This document shows, piece after piece, positions 62,008-64,000 of a stretch of 64,000 bases of DNA. The translations under genes were made by a program, and so were the position numbers. Source of the stretch: Micromonospora sp. RP3T (GTDB lineage: Bacteria; Actinomycetota; Actinomycetes; Mycobacteriales; Micromonosporaceae); the NCBI RefSeq assembly GCF_003027925.1, contig NZ_PYPS01000003.1:1-64000 (forward strand), given 5' to 3'. The notes under the pieces are model-generated. The model made no database searches. It saw only the letters and a list, made by a program, of their open reading frames with translations, and was not told the DNA's origin. Position 1 is the first letter of the stretch. Each line of letters begins with the position of its first letter.

Positions 62008-63465
62008 TCACCAGGCGCAGGGCGCGTAGTCCTTGAGGAAGCAGCCGTAGAGGTCTTCGCCCTGTTCGCCGCGGACGATCGGGTCGTAGACCCGGGCCGC
62101 GCCGTCGACCAGGTCCAGTGGGGCGTGGAAGCCGGCTTCCGCCAGCCGCATCTTCGTCGGGTGGGGCCGCTCGTCGGTGATCCAGCCGGTGTCGACGCTG
62201 GTCATGAGGATGCCGTCGGCGAGCATCTCTTGGGCGCTGGTTCGGGTGAGCATGTTCAGCGCGGCTTTGGCCATGTTGGTGTGCGGATGCCCCGGCCCCT
62301 TGTAGCCGCGGGCGAACTGGCCCTCCATCGCTGACACGTTCACCACGTACTTCCGGCGGGCGGTTGCGGCCGCCATCGCCGGTCGCAGTCGGCTGACCAG
62401 CACGAACGGGGCGGTCACGTTGCACAGCTGTACTTCGAGCAGCTCGACCGGGTCCACCTCGTGCACCCGCTGCACCCAGCTGTTGACCGGGTCGAGATCC
62501 GGCACCAGGCCGCCCGCGTCGATGGCGGTGGCTGCCGCGATCCGTTCCGGCGAGGCGGAGCCGCTGGTCAGCGCCAACGCGGTGAGCGCCTGCGGGGTGA
62601 CCGAGGTCGACTGCGGCGAGGCGATCATGCCCGACGCGTCGCCCTGACCGGCCGGCTTGGCGAACGTGATCAGCTCCGGCAGGGGGCCGTCCGGCAGGGC
62701 CGCCGCCTCCGCGGCGACGAGCTGCGCGTACGCCCCGGGCGTGCGGCGGACGGTCTGCGCCGCATTGTTGATCAGGATGTCGAGTGGTCCCTGAGCGCTG
62801 ACCGAGTCAGCGAGGGCGATCACTTGGGCCGGGTCGCGCAGGTCGATACCGACGATCCGCAGGCGGTGCAGCCAGTCCCCGCTGTCCGGCATCGCGGTGA
62901 ATCGGCGGACCGCGTCGTGCGGGAACCGCGTGGTTACCGTGGTGTGCGCGCCGTCGCGCAGTAGCCGCAGCGCGATGTACATACCGATCTTGGCTCGGCC
63001 GCCGGTGAGCAGCGCCCGCCGGCCGGTCAGGTCGGTACGGGCGTCCCGGCGCTCCCGGTTGAGCGCGGCGCAGGGCGGGCAGAGCTGATGGTAGAAGGCG
63101 TCCACCTCGCGGTAGCGCTGCTTGCAGACGTAGCAGCCGCGCGGATTGTGCAGGAAGCCGGCGGTGGCGCCGACGGTGGGGGAGGCGAGCGGGATGCCCT
63201 GGGTCTCGTCGTCGATCCGGCCCGGGGCGCCGGTGGCGGTGGCCGCCGTCACCGCGCGGTCGGCCGCCGCGACGGCATCCCGCCGTTCCTCGCGTCGCCG
63301 CTGCTTGATCGCCTTGTAGAGCTTCGCGGTGGCCCGTTGCACCCGCACCACGTCGGGGTGATCGGTAGGCAGGTCCTCCAACGCCTCGAAGACGCTGAGG
63401 CAGGTCTCCAGCTGTCCGCGGTCGATGCCTTCTTGCCCGGTTTCGGTAATGTTGTCCGCTGTCAT
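62008..63465 (-). CDS. SDR-family oxidoreductase with N-terminal zinc ribbon
   Basis: A 485-residue two-part protein. Residues up to about 100 are helical and charged; then a four-Cys ribbon (CYVCKQRYREVDAFYHQLCP, Cys near 110-128) precedes an SDR domain: LTGGRAKIGMYIALRLLRDG (cofactor loop), ILINNAAQT, and VSAMEGQFARGYKG with the region NMAKAALNM in place of YxxxK. The altered catalytic Tyr suggests an unusual or regulatory role. Function unknown. ATG 63465 chosen; upstream frame is not protein-like. Confidence 0.85.
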   Translation of the reverse strand: MTADNITETGQEGIDRGQLETCLSVFEALEDLPTDHPDVVRVQRATAKLYKAIKQRRREERRDAVAAADRAVTAATATGAPGRIDDETQGIPLASPTVGATAGFLHNPRGCYVCKQRYREVDAFYHQLCPPCAALNRERRDARTDLTGRRALLTGGRAKIGMYIALRLLRDGAHTTVTTRFPHDAVRRFTAMPDSGDWLHRLRIVGIDLRDPAQVIALADSVSAQGPLDILINNAAQTVRRTPGAYAQLVAAEAAALPDGPLPELITFAKPAGQGDASGMIASPQSTSVTPQALTALALTSGSASPERIAAATAIDAGGLVPDLDPVNSWVQRVHEVDPVELLEVQLCNVTAPFVLVSRLRPAMAAATARRKYVVNVSAMEGQFARGYKGPGHPHTNMAKAALNMLTRTSAQEMLADGILMTSVDTGWITDERPHPTKMRLAEAGFHAPLDLVDGAARVYDPIVRGEQGEDLYGCFLKDYAPCAW

Positions 63466-63602
63466 GCGTCGCTGTCTCGTCCCGTTCCCTGCGCCGGATC
63501 CACCGGCCCACCCCAAGTCCGACCCGGAACTGTACGCACCGCACGGCCTCCGACGCATCCGCGCCAACCTCGCAGCCTCGGCTGCAGCGCGACCGACGCC
63601 GG

Positions 63603-64000
63603 TCACGGGAAATCGTCGGGGCTGGTACCGGGCAGCGTGGCCAGCAGCTGCCCGGCCAACCACCGTACGGTGTCGTCGCCTTCCTGATGAGCGAGGCGTA
63701 CGAGCACGGTGCGGGTCCGGGGGTCGGCGCCGTTGTGGCGCGCTATCGCGAGCAGCGCCGTCCGGCGGATCTCCCAGTCGTCGTGATCCACCAGCCGGGT
63801 CAGCAGCTCGCGCCCCTCCACCCAGTCGGTCAGCATGGTCGCCAGCTGCGCTACGGCACGGCGTCGCACATCAAGGTCCGGGTCGTCGCGGACCAGCCCG
63901 ACGAGCAGTGCGCGCACCTCGGGATCGGTACCGAAGTGTTCGCCGAGCGCAACGGCGGTGCGGGCGCGGACGGCCGGGTCGCCGTCGGCCAGGCGACGCA
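63603..64000 (-). CDS. HEAT-repeat protein (partial, N-terminus outside window)
   Basis: The frame enters from the right edge and ends at 63603. It consists of HEAT-like pairs of helices: DPAVRARTAVALGEHFGTD, DLDVRRRAVAQLATML, DDWEIRRTALLAIARHNG and DDTVRWLAGQLLATLPG. Such repeat proteins are interaction scaffolds. Length and other domains cannot be seen; the GTG at 63917 is an internal Val rather than a start. Confidence 0.8.
   Translation of the reverse strand, partial: RRLADGDPAVRARTAVALGEHFGTDPEVRALLVGLVRDDPDLDVRRRAVAQLATMLTDWVEGRELLTRLVDHDDWEIRRTALLAIARHNGADPRTRTVLVRLAHQEGDDTVRWLAGQLLATLPGTSPDDFP

Overview
The DNA is very GC-rich, with NNG/NNC codon bias, GTG and TTG starts, frequent 4-bp start/stop overlaps and rare TTA codons. 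That points to a high-GC actinomycete, most likely Micromonosporaceae; this placement rests on style and gene families only. The window has an accessory, mobile left half (about 1-35 kb) and a conventional metabolic right half (about 35-64 kb).

Left half. (1) 1-804: the end of an IS21-like element inserted inside a CRISPR repeat, then two type I-E-like CRISPR arrays diverging from a shared 272-bp spacer region; no cas genes are in the window. (2) 1.0-14.9 kb: a defence-type region bracketed by a ~210-bp direct repeat (D1, D2). It holds a DUF5677-like protein cut at its end by an IS3 remnant, an Old Yellow Enzyme reductase, a broken PD-(D/E)XK-type nuclease gene, and two candidate immune modules. 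Module A1 (6030-9304) is a small Bell-like effector whose C-terminal RHIM/amyloid-type motif is copied at the N-terminus of the adjacent NB-ARC/TPR protein. Module A2 (9701-14385) is an operon of a Crp/Fnr regulator, a class III nucleotide cyclase, a degenerate P-loop protein, an unknown protein and a PycTM-like membrane effector: an enlarged Pycsar-like system. Both modules are bounded by another repeat family (R1, R2, R3), and R2 and R3 lie just past strong terminators. (3) 15.4-25.2 kb: a giant secreted RHS/YD-repeat protein ending in an NS_2-type nuclease, followed by a SUKH-type immunity gene. A third D copy runs into the 3' end of a tRNA (probably tRNA-Pro), a typical integration scar. 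(4) 26.6-33.9 kb: a second RHS protein with a Lys/Gly/Ser-rich tip, followed by two paralogous candidate immunity genes, then decayed transposase and dehydrogenase fragments.

Right half. A divergent HxlR/NmrA-like pair is followed by a leftward eight-gene cluster: Baeyer-Villiger monooxygenase, alpha/beta hydrolase, two SDR dehydrogenases, a lactonase-like metallo-beta-lactamase protein, a TauE/SafE exporter, diaminopropionate ammonia-lyase and a GlcG/HbpS protein. Rightward lie gamma-glutamyltransferase, M20 peptidase, a GntR regulator, a GH31 glycosidase and a lipoprotein-dependent sugar ABC importer. Next come three phytanoyl-CoA-dioxygenase-like enzymes, each divergent from its own AraC regulator, a GH13 alpha-glucosidase and an NHL-repeat protein. 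AT-rich GATA-containing boxes precede six of these transcription units and could be operators of the GntR protein. Together the genes suggest uptake, deglycosylation and oxidative breakdown of a glycosylated compound containing an alicyclic ketone or alcohol and amino-acid-like parts; the substrate is unknown. The window closes with a zinc-ribbon SDR protein and a partial HEAT-repeat protein.
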